DNA of 64,000 nucleotides. It comes from Denitromonas halophila (GTDB lineage: Bacteria > Pseudomonadota > Gammaproteobacteria > Burkholderiales > Rhodocyclaceae). Below are positions 15,211-25,106 of this stretch, piece after piece (the first letter of the stretch is position 1; each line of letters starts with the position of its first letter). Under the pieces are notes generated by a model, which worked only from the letters and a program-made list of their open reading frames with translations, ran no database searches and had not been told where the DNA came from. The stretch is from the NCBI RefSeq assembly GCF_007625155.1, contig NZ_VMNK01000013.1, positions 1-64,000 of the forward strand, written 5' to 3'. The translations under genes were made by a program, and so were the position numbers.

Positions 15211-16518
15211 ATGAAGCGCACCCTGAGTGTTCTGTTGGTCAGTCTCGCATCTGCCTCTGCCTGGGGCGCGGATCTGATGTCGGTGTATCGCGACGCACTG
15301 GAATACGATGCCCGTTTCGCCGCCGCCAAAGCGCAACGCGAGGCGGGGCTGGAGAAAACCGTGCAGGGGCGTGCGGGCGTGTTGCCTGGTATTGGCATGT
15401 CGGCCAGCACGACCTGGAACGACAACACCTACACCGGCGTCGATCGCAGCTTCAACAGCAATAGCTATGGTGCCGAGTTGCGCCAACCCCTTTTCAACCG
15501 CGCGGCCTGGACGCAATACGAGCAGGGCAAGCTGCAGACGACGCTGTCGGATACGCAGTTTGAGCTGGCGCGTCAGGATCTGATTCTGCGGGTGTCGGAA
15601 GCCTATTTTGCGGTGCTCAACGCGCAGGACGCGGCGGAGGCGCTGCGCGCCTTGCGCACGGCGGCCACGCAGCAGCTTGAGTTGGCCAAGAAGAGCTTCG
15701 AGGTGGGTACCGTGACGGTGACCGATGTGCACGAAGCACAATCGCGTTTTGACCTCGCCTCGGCGCGGCTGATTGCTGCCGAGAATGCGCTTGAAGTGGC
15801 GCGCCAGAGCCTGGCCCAGATTATTGGCAAAGCGCCGGAAGGCGTGGCGGGTTTGCGCGCCGGTGCCGAATTGGGTCGGCCGCAGCCGGACGACATGCAG
15901 CGGTGGGTGAGTTCGGCCGAGCAAGACAGCTACACCGTGCAGATTCAGCAGATCGCCACCCGGATTGCGGATCGCGAGGTGACGCGCAACGAATCCGGGC
16001 ATTTGCCAACGCTGGATGTGGTCGCGCGCTACAACCAGTCCGATTCCGGCGGCAGCAGCTTCGGTAGCGGCCGCAGCGAAAACACCATTCGTACGATTGG
16101 CCTTGAATTGACCGTGCCGATCTACCAGGGCGGCGGCGTGTCGTCGCGCACCCGAGAGGCGGCGGCATTGCTGACAAAATCCGAAGCCGATCTGGACGAC
16201 GCGCGGCGCAGCGCGGCGCTGGCTGCACGCCAAGCCTACCTCGGCGTGACCAGCGGTCTGGCGCAGGTGAAGGCGCTGGAGGCGGCGGAAGTGTCATCCC
16301 GTTCGGCGCTGGAGGCCAACCGGCTGGGCTATGAAGTCGGTGTGCGGATCAACATCGATGTGTTGAACGCGCAAAGCCAGTTGGCCGATACCCAGCAGCA
16401 ACTGGCCAAGGCGCGTTACGACACGCTGATCGCTCAGTTGCGGCTATCGGCGGCGGCTGGAACGCTGGGCGAAGAAGAAGTGGCGCGCTTGAATGCGCTG
16501 CTGACCAGTACGCCCTGA
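15211..16518 (+). CDS. TolC-family outer-membrane efflux/secretion channel
   Basis: This 435-residue protein has a signal peptide (MKRTLSVLLVSLASASAWG) followed by ADLMSVYRDALEYDARFAAA, the standard TolC start. It contains two OEP repeats rich in Ala, Gln and Glu, with the coiled-coil segments RAGVLPGIGMSA and EVGVRINIDVLNAQSQLADTQQQL. It forms the outer-membrane barrel and periplasmic tunnel for type I secretion or RND efflux. It could serve the RND pump at 9847-14090, which lacks its own outer-membrane gene, but this is inference. An SD-like GGAG precedes ATG 15211. It converges with waaA, leaving only 16 bases. Confidence 0.92.
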   Translation: MKRTLSVLLVSLASASAWGADLMSVYRDALEYDARFAAAKAQREAGLEKTVQGRAGVLPGIGMSASTTWNDNTYTGVDRSFNSNSYGAELRQPLFNRAAWTQYEQGKLQTTLSDTQFELARQDLILRVSEAYFAVLNAQDAAEALRALRTAATQQLELAKKSFEVGTVTVTDVHEAQSRFDLASARLIAAENALEVARQSLAQIIGKAPEGVAGLRAGAELGRPQPDDMQRWVSSAEQDSYTVQIQQIATRIADREVTRNESGHLPTLDVVARYNQSDSGGSSFGSGRSENTIRTIGLELTVPIYQGGGVSSRTREAAALLTKSEADLDDARRSAALAARQAYLGVTSGLAQVKALEAAEVSSRSALEANRLGYEVGVRINIDVLNAQSQLADTQQQLAKARYDTLIAQLRLSAAAGTLGEEEVARLNALLTSTP

Positions 16519-16534
16519 GGCGTCGTCGCACGAA

Positions 16535-17800
16535 TCAGGGTTTGATCAAGGGGCTGAGCAGCGCGACGGTGCGCCCGGTGGCGCCGCCGTGTTGCTGCGC
16601 AAAGTCTTTCCCCGCCTGACCCATCGCCAGACGCCTCGGTGCGTCGTCGAGCAACTCAAACGCCGCTTGCGTGGCTTCGGTTACCGTCTCAAAACGCAGG
16701 CCGGCTTGCGCATTGAGCGCGGCGTCGCTGGCGTCGCTGAAGTTGTAGGTGTGTGGCCCGAGCAGCACGGCCCGGCCGGCAGCGCAGCATTCAATCAGGT
16801 TTTGCCCACCAAAGGGCAGCCAGGTGCCGCCCATCAGCACCACATCGGCCAGCGTATAGTAGGCCGCCATTTCCCCCATCGAATCGCCCAGCCAGACTTG
16901 GGTATCTGGCGTGGCCGGTGCGGCCTCGCTGCGCCGCGCCACGCTTAGCCCAAGCGCGCGCGCTTGAGTGGCGACCGCGTCAAAGCGCTGCGGATGGCGC
17001 GGCACGATGACCAGCAGGGCGGTGTCGCGGGCGGGGTGAGTGTTGAACGCGTCGAGAATCGGCGCCTCTTCCCCCTCGCGCGTACTGGCGGCCAGAATGA
17101 CCGGTCGCTCGCCCATCGCCTCGCGCCACGCTGCGCCCAGGGTGAGCGCGGCAGCGGGCAGTGTCATGTCGAACTTGATGTTTCCTGTGACGATGGGGCG
17201 CGTGGCGCCGATCGTTTTCAGCCGGGCGGCGTCGGCCTCGCTTTGTGCGGCAACGATCGAAAATCGGGCGAAGGTCTTGCGCGCCAGCGTGATCAGCCGC
17301 AGGTAGCGCCGTTCTGACCGGGCCGAGAGGCGGGCATTGACCAGCGCGCAGGGCACGTCGAGTGACGCGCAGGCCGCCATCAGATTGGGCCACACCTCGG
17401 TTTCCATGACGATGCCGAGCTGCGGCTGAAAGTGACGCAAAAAGCGACGCTGCAGCCAGGGCAGGTCGTAGGGCAGATACACCGACAGCAGGCGATCGCC
17501 ATAGCGTCCGAACACGGCTTGCGCCGTCTCACGCCCGGTGGGCGTCATGTGGGTGAGAACAAAACGGTGCGCCGGAAAGCGCTCGGCGAGTGCGTCGATC
17601 AGCGGTTGCGCGGCGCGGGTTTCGCCCACCGACACGGCATGCACCCACAAGAACGGTCCTTCGGCGGTTTGTGCGTAACGGCCAAAGCGCTCCGCGATGC
17701 CCGATCGATAGCCCGGTTGCAGGCGGCCGCGCCACAGCAGCCGGAGCATCACGGCGGGCAGGGCGATGATCCACAGCAGGGTGTAGAGCAGGCGGGGCAT
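16535..17800 (-). CDS. waaA: 3-deoxy-D-manno-octulosonic acid (Kdo) transferase
   Basis: WaaA transfers Kdo from CMP-Kdo to the lipid A precursor at the inner-membrane cytoplasmic face, starting the LPS core. This 421-residue protein has an N-terminal anchor helix (about residues 4-22). The catalytic Glu60 is in SVGETRAA, and PYDLPWLQRRFLRHFQPQ, METEVWPNL, TGNIKFD, VPRHPQRF and GGTWLPFGGQNLIE are all family motifs. Length is typical. It is divergent from the UDP-glucuronate epimerase gene and has a TATAAT box 24-29 bases before its start. Confidence 0.96.
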   Translation of the reverse strand: MPRLLYTLLWIIALPAVMLRLLWRGRLQPGYRSGIAERFGRYAQTAEGPFLWVHAVSVGETRAAQPLIDALAERFPAHRFVLTHMTPTGRETAQAVFGRYGDRLLSVYLPYDLPWLQRRFLRHFQPQLGIVMETEVWPNLMAACASLDVPCALVNARLSARSERRYLRLITLARKTFARFSIVAAQSEADAARLKTIGATRPIVTGNIKFDMTLPAAALTLGAAWREAMGERPVILAASTREGEEAPILDAFNTHPARDTALLVIVPRHPQRFDAVATQARALGLSVARRSEAAPATPDTQVWLGDSMGEMAAYYTLADVVLMGGTWLPFGGQNLIECCAAGRAVLLGPHTYNFSDASDAALNAQAGLRFETVTEATQAAFELLDDAPRRLAMGQAGKDFAQQHGGATGRTVALLSPLIKP

Positions 17801-17823
17801 GGGCGTTGCCGGGCAAACGAAAA

Positions 17824-17829
17824 ATTATA
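17824..17829 (-). promoter_or_regulatory. waaA: Consensus -10 box of waaA
   Basis: On the minus strand this hexamer is a perfect TATAAT, 24 bases before the waaA ATG. The -35 region at 17-base spacing (TCGGTG) is poor, so the promoter may need an activator or be weak. Confidence 0.5.
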
Positions 17830-17935
17830 CGATGCAACGCGCCGGCCACCGATGCCGAAATGCGTCCGGGCGATGCCTCATGACGCGAGGCTGTGAGACA
17901 ATAACGGCCTGAATTTCGGAACTGGGACGTGGGCG

Positions 17936-18943
17936 ATGAAGGTATTGGTAACGGGCGCAGCCGGCTTTATCGGCATGCACGCCTCAGAGCGTCTGTTGGC
18001 GCGGGGCGACGAAGTTGTTGGCTTGGACAATCTCAACGACTACTACGACCCGCAGCTCAAGCGCGACCGTCTGGCGCGTATCGAACCGCACTCGAACTTC
18101 CGCTTCGTGAAGATGGACGTCGCTGATCGCGAAGGCATCGAAAAGCTCTTCGCCGACGAAAAATTTGATCGCGTTATCCACCTGGCCGCCCAAGCCGGCG
18201 TGCGCTACTCCATCGAAAACCCGCACGCCTACATCGACAGCAATATCGTCGGCTTCATGAACATTCTGGAGGGCTGCCGCCACAACAAGGTGCAGCACCT
18301 GGCCTACGCCAGCAGTTCCAGCGTGTACGGCGGCAACACCAAGATGCCGTTCTCCGAGCATGACTCGGTGGACCACCCCATCAGCATGTATGCGGCCACC
18401 AAGAAGGCCAACGAGCTGATGGCGCACACCTACAGCCATCTGTTCGGCGTACCGACCACCGGCCTGCGCTTCTTCACCGTGTATGGCCCCTGGGGACGCC
18501 CGGACATGGCGCTGTTCCTGTTCACCAAAGCCACCCTCGAAGGCCGCCCGATCGACGTGTTCAACCACGGCAAGATGCAGCGCGACTTCACCTATGTGGA
18601 CGACATCGTCGAAGGCGTGATCCGCGTGCTCGACCACATCGCCGAGTCCGACCCCGAATTCAACGCCGACCAGCCGAACCCCGGCCGCAGCAAAGCCCCG
18701 TTCCGCGTCTTCAATATCGGCAACCACAGCCCGGTTCAGCTCATGGACTATATCGGCGCCATCGAATCGGCGCTGGGCATGGAGGCGAAGAAAAACTTCC
18801 TGCCGATGCAGGACGGTGACGTGCCGGCCACTTATGCGGATACGTCCGAGCTAAATGCCTGGACGGGGTTCCAGCCGGGCACGCCGGTCAAGGAGGGGGT
18901 GGCGCGGTTTGTGGCGTGGTATCGCGAGTATTTCCGGCTATGA
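17936..18943 (+). CDS. NAD-dependent epimerase, UDP-glucuronate 4-epimerase type
   Basis: This 335-residue extended SDR has the Rossmann motif [14 protein letters not shown] at residues 7-20 and catalytic Tyr152/Lys156 in [10 protein letters not shown]. It also has the subfamily-typical [15 protein letters not shown] and the late [22 protein letters not shown]. These match UDP-glucuronate 4-epimerases that provide UDP-galacturonate for capsule, LPS core or O-antigen; UDP-glucose 4-epimerase is less likely. The start has GGGACGTGGGCG just upstream. It stands 136 bases before the polysaccharide locus, divergent from waaA, so its product may feed the core or the glycan. Confidence 0.88.
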   Translation: MKVLVTGAAGFIGMHASERLLARGDEVVGLDNLNDYYDPQLKRDRLARIEPHSNFRFVKMDVADREGIEKLFADEKFDRVIHLAAQAGVRYSIENPHAYIDSNIVGFMNILEGCRHNKVQHLAYASSSSVYGGNTKMPFSEHDSVDHPISMYAATKKANELMAHTYSHLFGVPTTGLRFFTVYGPWGRPDMALFLFTKATLEGRPIDVFNHGKMQRDFTYVDDIVEGVIRVLDHIAESDPEFNADQPNPGRSKAPFRVFNIGNHSPVQLMDYIGAIESALGMEAKKNFLPMQDGDVPATYADTSELNAWTGFQPGTPVKEGVARFVAWYREYFRL

Positions 18944-19079
18944 CGCACCGACCAGCGAAGAGACTCTTGGCAGTCAAATAACTTTATTCACACCGGGAGG
19001 CGCGTTAGCTGCATGTGACGGCTGGTTAATTGAGCTTTCGTGGCACTAAATGCGTATGAGTTAGAGGTGTTGCTGAGCT

Positions 19080-20834
19080 GTGGAGTATTTAAGAAAAATC
19101 TGGCCCCATCTCAATCATCGGCGACGCTGGCAGCTTGGCGGGTTGTGTGTATTGATTTTGTTGTCGTCCTTTGCCGAGTTGGTGAGTCTTGGCGCGGTCA
19201 TGCCTTTTTTGGCTGCAATGGCCTCTCCGGCCAAGGTGTTTGAACATTCCGCAGCCGCCCCACTTGTCAGTCTGTTGAGTATTGAGACACCGGACCAGCT
19301 GCTTTTGCCCATCGCCGTTTTTTTTTCCGTCGCAGCAATTGGTGCTGCCTCCATCAGGATGTTGCTGCTATGGGCGGGCACCCGATTGGCCTTCGCGATT
19401 GGCGCCGATATCAGTATCGGCATCTATCAGCGCACCTTGCACCAACCCTATGCGGTTCATGTGTCCCGGAACAGCAGCGAGGTCATAAGCGGCATTACGG
19501 CCAAGTCGCATGCGGTCATCTACGGCGGGCTGATGCCGTCCTTGCAATTTGCGAGTGCGGCGGTCACCTTGGCCGCCATCGTTGTCGGACTGGTGGCTGT
19601 TGATCCGCTGGTAGCGTTGGCGACTCTTTTGGGGTTTGGGGCAGTCTATGGTGGGCTGATCATGGCCGCGCGCAAGCGCCTGGCCAGCAACGGAAAACGA
19701 ATCGCTCAGGAGTCCACCCGCGTTCTGAAGTGCCTGCAGGAAGGGCTGGGCGGGATACGCGATGTCTTGCTCGACGGAAGCCAGGCAACGTATTGCAAGA
19801 GTTACCGCGCGGCGGACCTGCCGCTTCGTCGAGCTCAGGGCAACAATCAGTTCATCTCGGCAAGTCCTCGCTTTGCCATGGATGCCATCGGGCTCACGAT
19901 GATGGCGGCCCTGTCCTACTACCTCGTCCGACAACCAGAAGGCCTCGAGACAGCCTTGCCTTTGCTCGGCGTGCTGGCACTTGGCGCGCAGCGAATGCTG
20001 CCGATGCTGCAACAGGCGTATGCCGCCTGGGCGGGCATCAAGGGCAATCAGGCTTCCGTGCAGGACGCGATCAATCTGCTCGAACAACCCATGCCGGATT
20101 CGCACGCGAGCACGTCGGGCGCCCTGGCGTTTCGCCGCGAGATTCGACTCGATGACGTCACGTTTGCGTACCAGTCCGGTCTGCCGTTGGTGCTGTCAGG
20201 CCTTGATCTGACGATCAGGCATGGGGAGCGGGTCGGTATCATCGGTGCAACCGGAAGCGGCAAGAGCACCTTGATGGATCTCCTGATGGGGCTGCTCGAA
20301 CCGACCAGTGGCATGCTCGCGGTGGATGGCGTGAAGATCAATTCTTCCACGCGGCGAGCCTGGCAGTCGCACATCGCGCATGTACCGCAAGCCATCTACC
20401 TGGCCGATAGTTCCGTTGAGGAGAATATCGCCTTCGGCACCCCCGTGGCGGCGATCAACCATGCGCGTGTGCGCGAGGCGGCCCGGCAGGCGCAGATTGC
20501 CGATCTGGTCGAATCAATGCCAGGCGGCTATCAGGCCCTGGTGGGCGAGCGCGGTGTTCGCTTGTCCGGCGGTCAGCGACAGCGAATCGGCATCGCCCGT
20601 GCGCTATACAAACAGGCGGATGTGATCGTCTTCGACGAAGCCACGAGCGCGCTCGACAATGAAACGGAAAAGACCGTCATGGCGTCGATTGATACGCTCA
20701 ATCCTGACTTGACGGTGATTATCATCGCGCACCGGCTGAGTACCCTGCGAAAATGCGATCGCATCATCGAACTCGTGAATGGCCGCGTCCATCGAACTGG
20801 CAGCTACGATCATATCGTCGGCGGCAATGCGTGA
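19080..20834 (+). CDS. ABC transporter, fused permease-ATPase (PglK/MsbA-like lipid-linked glycan flippase)
   Basis: This 584-residue half-transporter has six membrane helices in about residues 15-320 and a C-terminal ATPase domain (about 350-580). Walker A is GATGSGKST with Lys395, the signature is LSGGQRQRIGIARAL, Walker B is VIVFDEATSAL with Asp519-Glu520, and the H-loop is IIIAHRLST. Its position at the head of a glycan locus suggests it flips a lipid-linked oligosaccharide or glycolipid, as PglK does. The start is a GTG at 19080 with AGAGG upstream at a rather long spacing. No clear promoter was seen in the 136 bases before it. Confidence 0.87.
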   Translation: MEYLRKIWPHLNHRRRWQLGGLCVLILLSSFAELVSLGAVMPFLAAMASPAKVFEHSAAAPLVSLLSIETPDQLLLPIAVFFSVAAIGAASIRMLLLWAGTRLAFAIGADISIGIYQRTLHQPYAVHVSRNSSEVISGITAKSHAVIYGGLMPSLQFASAAVTLAAIVVGLVAVDPLVALATLLGFGAVYGGLIMAARKRLASNGKRIAQESTRVLKCLQEGLGGIRDVLLDGSQATYCKSYRAADLPLRRAQGNNQFISASPRFAMDAIGLTMMAALSYYLVRQPEGLETALPLLGVLALGAQRMLPMLQQAYAAWAGIKGNQASVQDAINLLEQPMPDSHASTSGALAFRREIRLDDVTFAYQSGLPLVLSGLDLTIRHGERVGIIGATGSGKSTLMDLLMGLLEPTSGMLAVDGVKINSSTRRAWQSHIAHVPQAIYLADSSVEENIAFGTPVAAINHARVREAARQAQIADLVESMPGGYQALVGERGVRLSGGQRQRIGIARALYKQADVIVFDEATSALDNETEKTVMASIDTLNPDLTVIIIAHRLSTLRKCDRIIELVNGRVHRTGSYDHIVGGNA

Positions 20835-20849
20835 CCTGAGGGATCAACC

Positions 20850-21791
20850 GTGACTGACTGCAGGAATCCGACCTTGGCGAAGCCCCGAATACTCATTACC
20901 GGCGGTAGCGGACTGCTGGCGCTCAACTGGTTCGCGGCCGCGCGCGACCGGTACGACGTCGTGCTTACCTTCCACGAGCGTACGCCGATCATTCCCGGCG
21001 CGACGGGTTGCAAGCTCGACCTCGATTCGATGGACAGGTTGCTGGCCGCGCTGGATGCTCATGCGCCAGAATTCGTAGTTCACGCGGCGGGCTGCACGAG
21101 TGTCGAAGGCTGCGAAAAGGCACCCGACGTCGCGCATCATGTCAATGTGGTGCTCGCCGCCAATGTGGCATCGGCCTGCAAGGCGCGAGGCATACCATTT
21201 GTTCACATCTCCACCGATCATCTGTTCGCCGGCAACGCGGCGATGGCAACCGAAGAGACGCCGGTCGCACCGCTGAACAGTTACGGAAAGACAAAGGCAG
21301 AGGCGGAGCTGCGCGTGGCTGAGGCCTGTCCTGACGCGCTGGTGATCCGCACCAATTTCTACGGCTGGGGGACCAGCTATCGCAGATCGTTCAGCGACGT
21401 CATCGTCGATGCCTTGCGCCAGAAGCGGTCCATTACACTGTTCGACGACGTACATTACACGCCCATCCTCGCAGAATGCCTGGTTGAAATCGTGCACGGT
21501 TTGCTGGCCTGCAAGGCGCAAGGCGTGTTCAATGTTGTCGGCAGTGAGCGTTTGACGAAGTATCGCTTCGGGCTGCTCGTGGCCGAGACCTTCGGGCTGG
21601 ATGCGGCACCGATCCAGCTCGGCGCACTTGCTGATCATCCAGAGCTCGTGAGCCGCCCTCGCGACATGAGCCTGTCCAACCAGAAGGTCTGCGCGCTTCT
21701 CGGACGCGATCCGGGAGCCGTCAGCGAGCATCTCCATCGGCTTCGCCTGCAGGAGCAGCGCGGCCTCGCACTTGAACTGGGAAAACTATGA
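20850..21791 (+). CDS. RmlD-like NAD(P)-dependent sugar reductase
   Basis: This 313-residue extended SDR resembles dTDP-4-dehydrorhamnose reductase (RmlD). It has ILITGGSGLLALNWFAAARD near the N-terminus, HAAGCTSVEGCEKAP, HISTDHLFAGN and YGKTKAEAEL with the catalytic Tyr and Lys. RmlD-like proteins often reduce 4-keto-sugar nucleotides. No rmlABC genes are nearby, so dTDP-rhamnose is unlikely to be its product. Lying between the flippase and pseC, it probably processes a sugar of the ulosonic pathways. It starts with GTG after GAGGGATC and overlaps pseC by four bases. Confidence 0.75.
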   Translation: MTDCRNPTLAKPRILITGGSGLLALNWFAAARDRYDVVLTFHERTPIIPGATGCKLDLDSMDRLLAALDAHAPEFVVHAAGCTSVEGCEKAPDVAHHVNVVLAANVASACKARGIPFVHISTDHLFAGNAAMATEETPVAPLNSYGKTKAEAELRVAEACPDALVIRTNFYGWGTSYRRSFSDVIVDALRQKRSITLFDDVHYTPILAECLVEIVHGLLACKAQGVFNVVGSERLTKYRFGLLVAETFGLDAAPIQLGALADHPELVSRPRDMSLSNQKVCALLGRDPGAVSEHLHRLRLQEQRGLALELGKL

Positions 21792-22966
21792 TTCCATATG
21801 GAAAGCACCATATCGAGGAGGATGACATCGCCGCTGTCGTCGATGTCCTCCGGAGCGGTCTGCTCACCCAGGGGCCGGCCGTTGAATCTTTCGAGCGAGC
21901 TGTTGCCGAATACGTCGGCGTCAAGCACGCTGTCGCCGTGTCCAGCGGAACGGCGGCCCTACACCTGGCGGCACTTGCCGCCGGCGTCGGGCCGGGCACC
22001 ACGCTGATTACGTCACCGATCACTTTCGTTGCATCGGCCAATGCGGGGCTATACGCCGGCGGCAAGGTTGCATTCGCCGACATCGATCCGGACTCGATCA
22101 ACATGTCGCCCGCGGCGCTTGAGGCAAGCCTTGGCGCGAACCCGGATACCAAGGCGATCGTCCCCGTCCATTTTGCCGGCCTGCCGTGCGATATGCCCGC
22201 GATCAAGTCGCTCGCCGACAAGGCGGGCGCAGTGGTGATTGAGGATGCCGCGCATGCGCTTGGCGCCACCTATCCCGACGGCACGCGCGTCGGATGCTGC
22301 GGCCATTCGCTGATGACGATCTTCTCCTTCCATCCCGTCAAGGCGATTGCGGCAGGCGAAGGCGGCATGGTCACGACGAACGATGATGCCGTATACCGGC
22401 GCCTGATCCGTTTGCGCAGCCACGGCATCAACAAGCTCGATGACCCCTTGCTTCTTAAGGATCAGGCCTATGCAGATGGCATCCAGAACCCGTGGTACTA
22501 CGAGATGCAAGAACTCGGCTTTCACTACAGGATTACGGACATTCAATGTGCGCTGGGCTTGTCGCAGTTCGGCAAGCTCGACGCGTTCCTGGATCGGCGA
22601 CGTGCTTTGGTCAGGCGCTATGACGCTGCATTTGGCGGCAACGTGCACTGCCGTCCGGCGCAGATATGTGGGCGTGACGCCAGTGCCCATCATCTTTATG
22701 TTTTGAGGGTTCGTTTCGACGATCTGGCCACCACCCGATCAGCGTTCATGGCGAGTCTTCGGGCGCAAGGAGTTGGCAGCCAGGTCCATTACATACCCGT
22801 GCCGTCGCATCCGGTTTACCGTGCGTTAGGTGCCGACCCCGCGGCCTGCCCCAATGCGACCAGCTACTACAGTCAGGCTCTGAGTATTCCGCTGTTCGTC
22901 GATCTGACGGATGCAGAGCAGCGGCATGTGATTGAGACAATCACAAACCTCGTCAAACCCAAGTGA
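21788..22966 (+). CDS. pseC: UDP-4-amino-4,6-dideoxy-N-acetyl-beta-L-altrosamine transaminase PseC
   Basis: PseC is the PLP enzyme that aminates UDP-2-acetamido-2,6-dideoxy-beta-L-arabino-hexos-4-ulose, the second step of pseudaminic acid synthesis. This 392-residue DegT/DnrJ-family protein begins MIPYGKHHIEEDDIAAVVDV and has GLLTQGPAVESFE, which are typical of PseC. It also has AVSSGTAALHLA, VIEDAAHALGA and the PLP-binding Lys185 in FSFHPVKAIAAGEGG. Later GFHYRITDIQCALG and SQVHYIPVPSHPVY also match. It overlaps the upstream reductase by four bases. The first-step enzyme PseB is not seen in the window. Confidence 0.92.
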   Translation: MIPYGKHHIEEDDIAAVVDVLRSGLLTQGPAVESFERAVAEYVGVKHAVAVSSGTAALHLAALAAGVGPGTTLITSPITFVASANAGLYAGGKVAFADIDPDSINMSPAALEASLGANPDTKAIVPVHFAGLPCDMPAIKSLADKAGAVVIEDAAHALGATYPDGTRVGCCGHSLMTIFSFHPVKAIAAGEGGMVTTNDDAVYRRLIRLRSHGINKLDDPLLLKDQAYADGIQNPWYYEMQELGFHYRITDIQCALGLSQFGKLDAFLDRRRALVRRYDAAFGGNVHCRPAQICGRDASAHHLYVLRVRFDDLATTRSAFMASLRAQGVGSQVHYIPVPSHPVYRALGADPAACPNATSYYSQALSIPLFVDLTDAEQRHVIETITNLVKPK

Positions 22967-22977
22967 TGTGAGCCCGC

Positions 22978-24048
22978 ATGAAATTACTCGTTGTAGGGTG
23001 CGGTTCGATCGGCCGGCGGCATGCCAGGAACGCCAGGAAACTCGGGCTGGATGTTGTGCTATGCGACATCAGTCAGGAGCGGCTGCACGAGCTCTCGGCT
23101 GAGATCGGCGCAGTCGGAGTTTTCACTGACTATCAGCTTGCCGCGCGTGAATCCGGCGCCGACGCCGCGCTGATCGCCACGCCCAGCCATCTGCATGTTG
23201 CGCCGGCATCCGCGATGCTTGCGGCGGGCATGCACGTGATGATGGAGAAGCCGCTGTGCCCGTCGATTGCGGAAGCGAAGGCGCTCAAGCACCTTGTCGT
23301 CGAATCGAAGCGTATCTTCATGATGGCGCACACCTTTCGCTTCCGGGCTGAGTGGCAAGCGATAAAGCGACTGCTCGATACACAGCCGGTCGGTCGCGTG
23401 TTCAGCGCCGAGTTTATGGGCGGATGGTATCTGCCGGACTGGCATTTTCGAGAAGACTATCGCCAGGAGTACGCGGCGCAACGCCGGCAGGGCGGCGGCG
23501 TCATGCTGACCAGCATGAGCCATTTCTTCGATGTCGTATCGTGGTTTTTTGGCGAGATACAGGGCGTTGTTGGCGCCAAGATGCGTTTGAGTCCGCTCGA
23601 TATCGATGTCGATGATGCCGTGATGTGCTCGGTGCGGACCGAAGGTGGCGTCGCTGTGACGCTATGTGAGGATTTTCTCGCACGCTGTCCGAGGCGAACC
23701 TTCCGGGTCAATGGCGAGCACGGATACCTTGAAGCGGATTTCAACCGAAAGTCCTTGCGACTTTGGGATGCGCGCGCCAAGCGGTATCTGCCGGGCGCCG
23801 ATCCTGCCAAGGAGCAGGAAGGGCTCTTCAGAATCCTTGAGGATGGGGTCGGCTATGATCCGGAGCCCGACGTTTTGCCGCTGGAGTATTCTGGAAACGA
23901 CGCTTACCTCGCTGAAATGGAGCATTTCGCGGCCCTTGTCGATCGGAATTGCATGGAACCTGAGCTCGGTATTGATGCCGGCATCAAGGTTCTGGAAGCG
24001 ATAGGAAGCGCCGGGATTGTTGATTGGACAAATACAGGGACGAACTAG
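22978..24048 (+). CDS. Gfo/Idh/MocA-family sugar oxidoreductase
   Basis: This 356-residue NAD(P)-dependent dehydrogenase has the Rossmann motif VVGCGSIGRRHARNARKLG at residues 4-22, TPSHLHVAPASAMLAAG, and the family EKP motif in MMEKPLCPS with the catalytic-region lysine. The C-terminal alpha/beta domain (about 130-350) contains GGGVMLTSMSHFFDVV. Members oxidise sugars or nucleotide sugars, often at C3. It lies directly between pseC and a divergent NeuB-like gene, which suggests it works with the latter to prepare an unusual sugar substrate. The exact substrate is not readable. Confidence 0.82.
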   Translation: MKLLVVGCGSIGRRHARNARKLGLDVVLCDISQERLHELSAEIGAVGVFTDYQLAARESGADAALIATPSHLHVAPASAMLAAGMHVMMEKPLCPSIAEAKALKHLVVESKRIFMMAHTFRFRAEWQAIKRLLDTQPVGRVFSAEFMGGWYLPDWHFREDYRQEYAAQRRQGGGVMLTSMSHFFDVVSWFFGEIQGVVGAKMRLSPLDIDVDDAVMCSVRTEGGVAVTLCEDFLARCPRRTFRVNGEHGYLEADFNRKSLRLWDARAKRYLPGADPAKEQEGLFRILEDGVGYDPEPDVLPLEYSGNDAYLAEMEHFAALVDRNCMEPELGIDAGIKVLEAIGSAGIVDWTNTGTN

Positions 24049-24049
24049 C

Positions 24050-25081
24050 ATGGGCCTAATGAGAATCGGTGACAGGATCGTGGGCGACGGCCGTAGCCCG
24101 CTGATGATTGCTGAAGAAGGGCAGGCAAACCAGGGCGACATGGCGGTCGCCAAGAACATGACCCGTATCGCATCGGACGCCGGGGCGGATGGCATTGAGT
24201 TCCAGTTTTTTCTGGCCGACGACATGTATGTCCGCGCAGACCCGGGCCACGCAATCTACAAAAGTCGGGAGCTTTCCGCGTCTCAGATTCGGGAGATCAT
24301 CGCGTATGCCAAGGAATGCGGCCTGCTATGCCAGATCGCCGGCCTGTCGCCTGCCATCATCGAGCTATGTGCGGACGCGGGCGCCGATGTTTTCTGCGTG
24401 AATGCCACCGACTTGAACAACCCGCAGATCATCGACGCCGTGGCCGCCACCGGAAGGCCTTTCTGGCTGGCGACCCTGATGGGCACGATCGAGGAAATCG
24501 ACTGGGCGGTTGACTATGCACTCGGCCGCTGCCGGTCCGATATTGGCCTCCTGCACGGCCAGCACGTGATGTCCTCTGACAACACGAGAGGCGTTCCGCC
24601 GGAGTTGCTGCAACTGGACTGCATCGAGCTGTTCAAGCGGCGCTATGGCCTGGTGACTGGGTTTGTCGATCACACGGCAACCCAGTTCGTGCCTGCACTG
24701 GCCGTAGCCAAAGGTGCGGCAATGATTACCAAGCACCTGGCGCCAGATGCGGATTGGCGCGGGCCCGACTGGGTTGTTTGCCTTGACCCGGAAGAATGGA
24801 AGGCGGCCAGAGAGATGCTTCGGTATGCGTTCCTGGCCAACGGCGCTTCCAAGGAAATCTCGCAGATGGAATTCAAGGACCGCAGCGTCCACCGTCGGAG
24901 TATCCACACCCGCACTGCGCTGCCTGCGGGGCATGCGCTGGTGGCCGCCGATCTTGTCGCGCTGCGTCCTGGAAAAGGCGGGCTTGATCCGAAGGGAATT
25001 CACGATTTGCTTGGCGCGCGGCTGAAGAACGCTTTGCCCGAACAGCACCAGATCCAGTCAAGTGATCTGGTTCAGAACTGA
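24050..25081 (+). CDS. Divergent NeuB/PseI-family ulosonic acid synthase
   Basis: This 343-residue protein has the NeuB fold: a TIM barrel (about 1-265) plus a C-terminal antifreeze-like SAF domain (about 275-335, HRRSIHTRTALPAGHALVAADL). NeuB enzymes condense PEP with an aldose to form nonulosonic acids. Compared by eye with PseI at 31540, several motifs have changed: K-Q in GLKIQTY is E-F-Q here, the STGM block is ATLMG, and the KCTSTYP block is GQHVMSS. GFVDHTA and KHLAPDAD keep parts of the family pattern. The substrate or chemistry is therefore probably different. The ATG at 24050 has AGGGA at 24036-24040 and follows the previous stop by one base. Confidence 0.78.
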   Translation: MGLMRIGDRIVGDGRSPLMIAEEGQANQGDMAVAKNMTRIASDAGADGIEFQFFLADDMYVRADPGHAIYKSRELSASQIREIIAYAKECGLLCQIAGLSPAIIELCADAGADVFCVNATDLNNPQIIDAVAATGRPFWLATLMGTIEEIDWAVDYALGRCRSDIGLLHGQHVMSSDNTRGVPPELLQLDCIELFKRRYGLVTGFVDHTATQFVPALAVAKGAAMITKHLAPDADWRGPDWVVCLDPEEWKAAREMLRYAFLANGASKEISQMEFKDRSVHRRSIHTRTALPAGHALVAADLVALRPGKGGLDPKGIHDLLGARLKNALPEQHQIQSSDLVQN

Positions 25082-25106
25082 AAAAACCTACGATATCGGA
25101 GTGACC

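Noticed and set aside
14647-16233. 528-codon minus-strand frame opposite pcm, rhodanese and tolC-like genes
   Set aside because: Spans three well-supported genes on the other strand and shows only His/Arg-rich noise.
18944-19079. Promoter for the polysaccharide locus
   Set aside because: Several TTG- and TAT-like hexamers occur but none are properly spaced, so no promoter is called.
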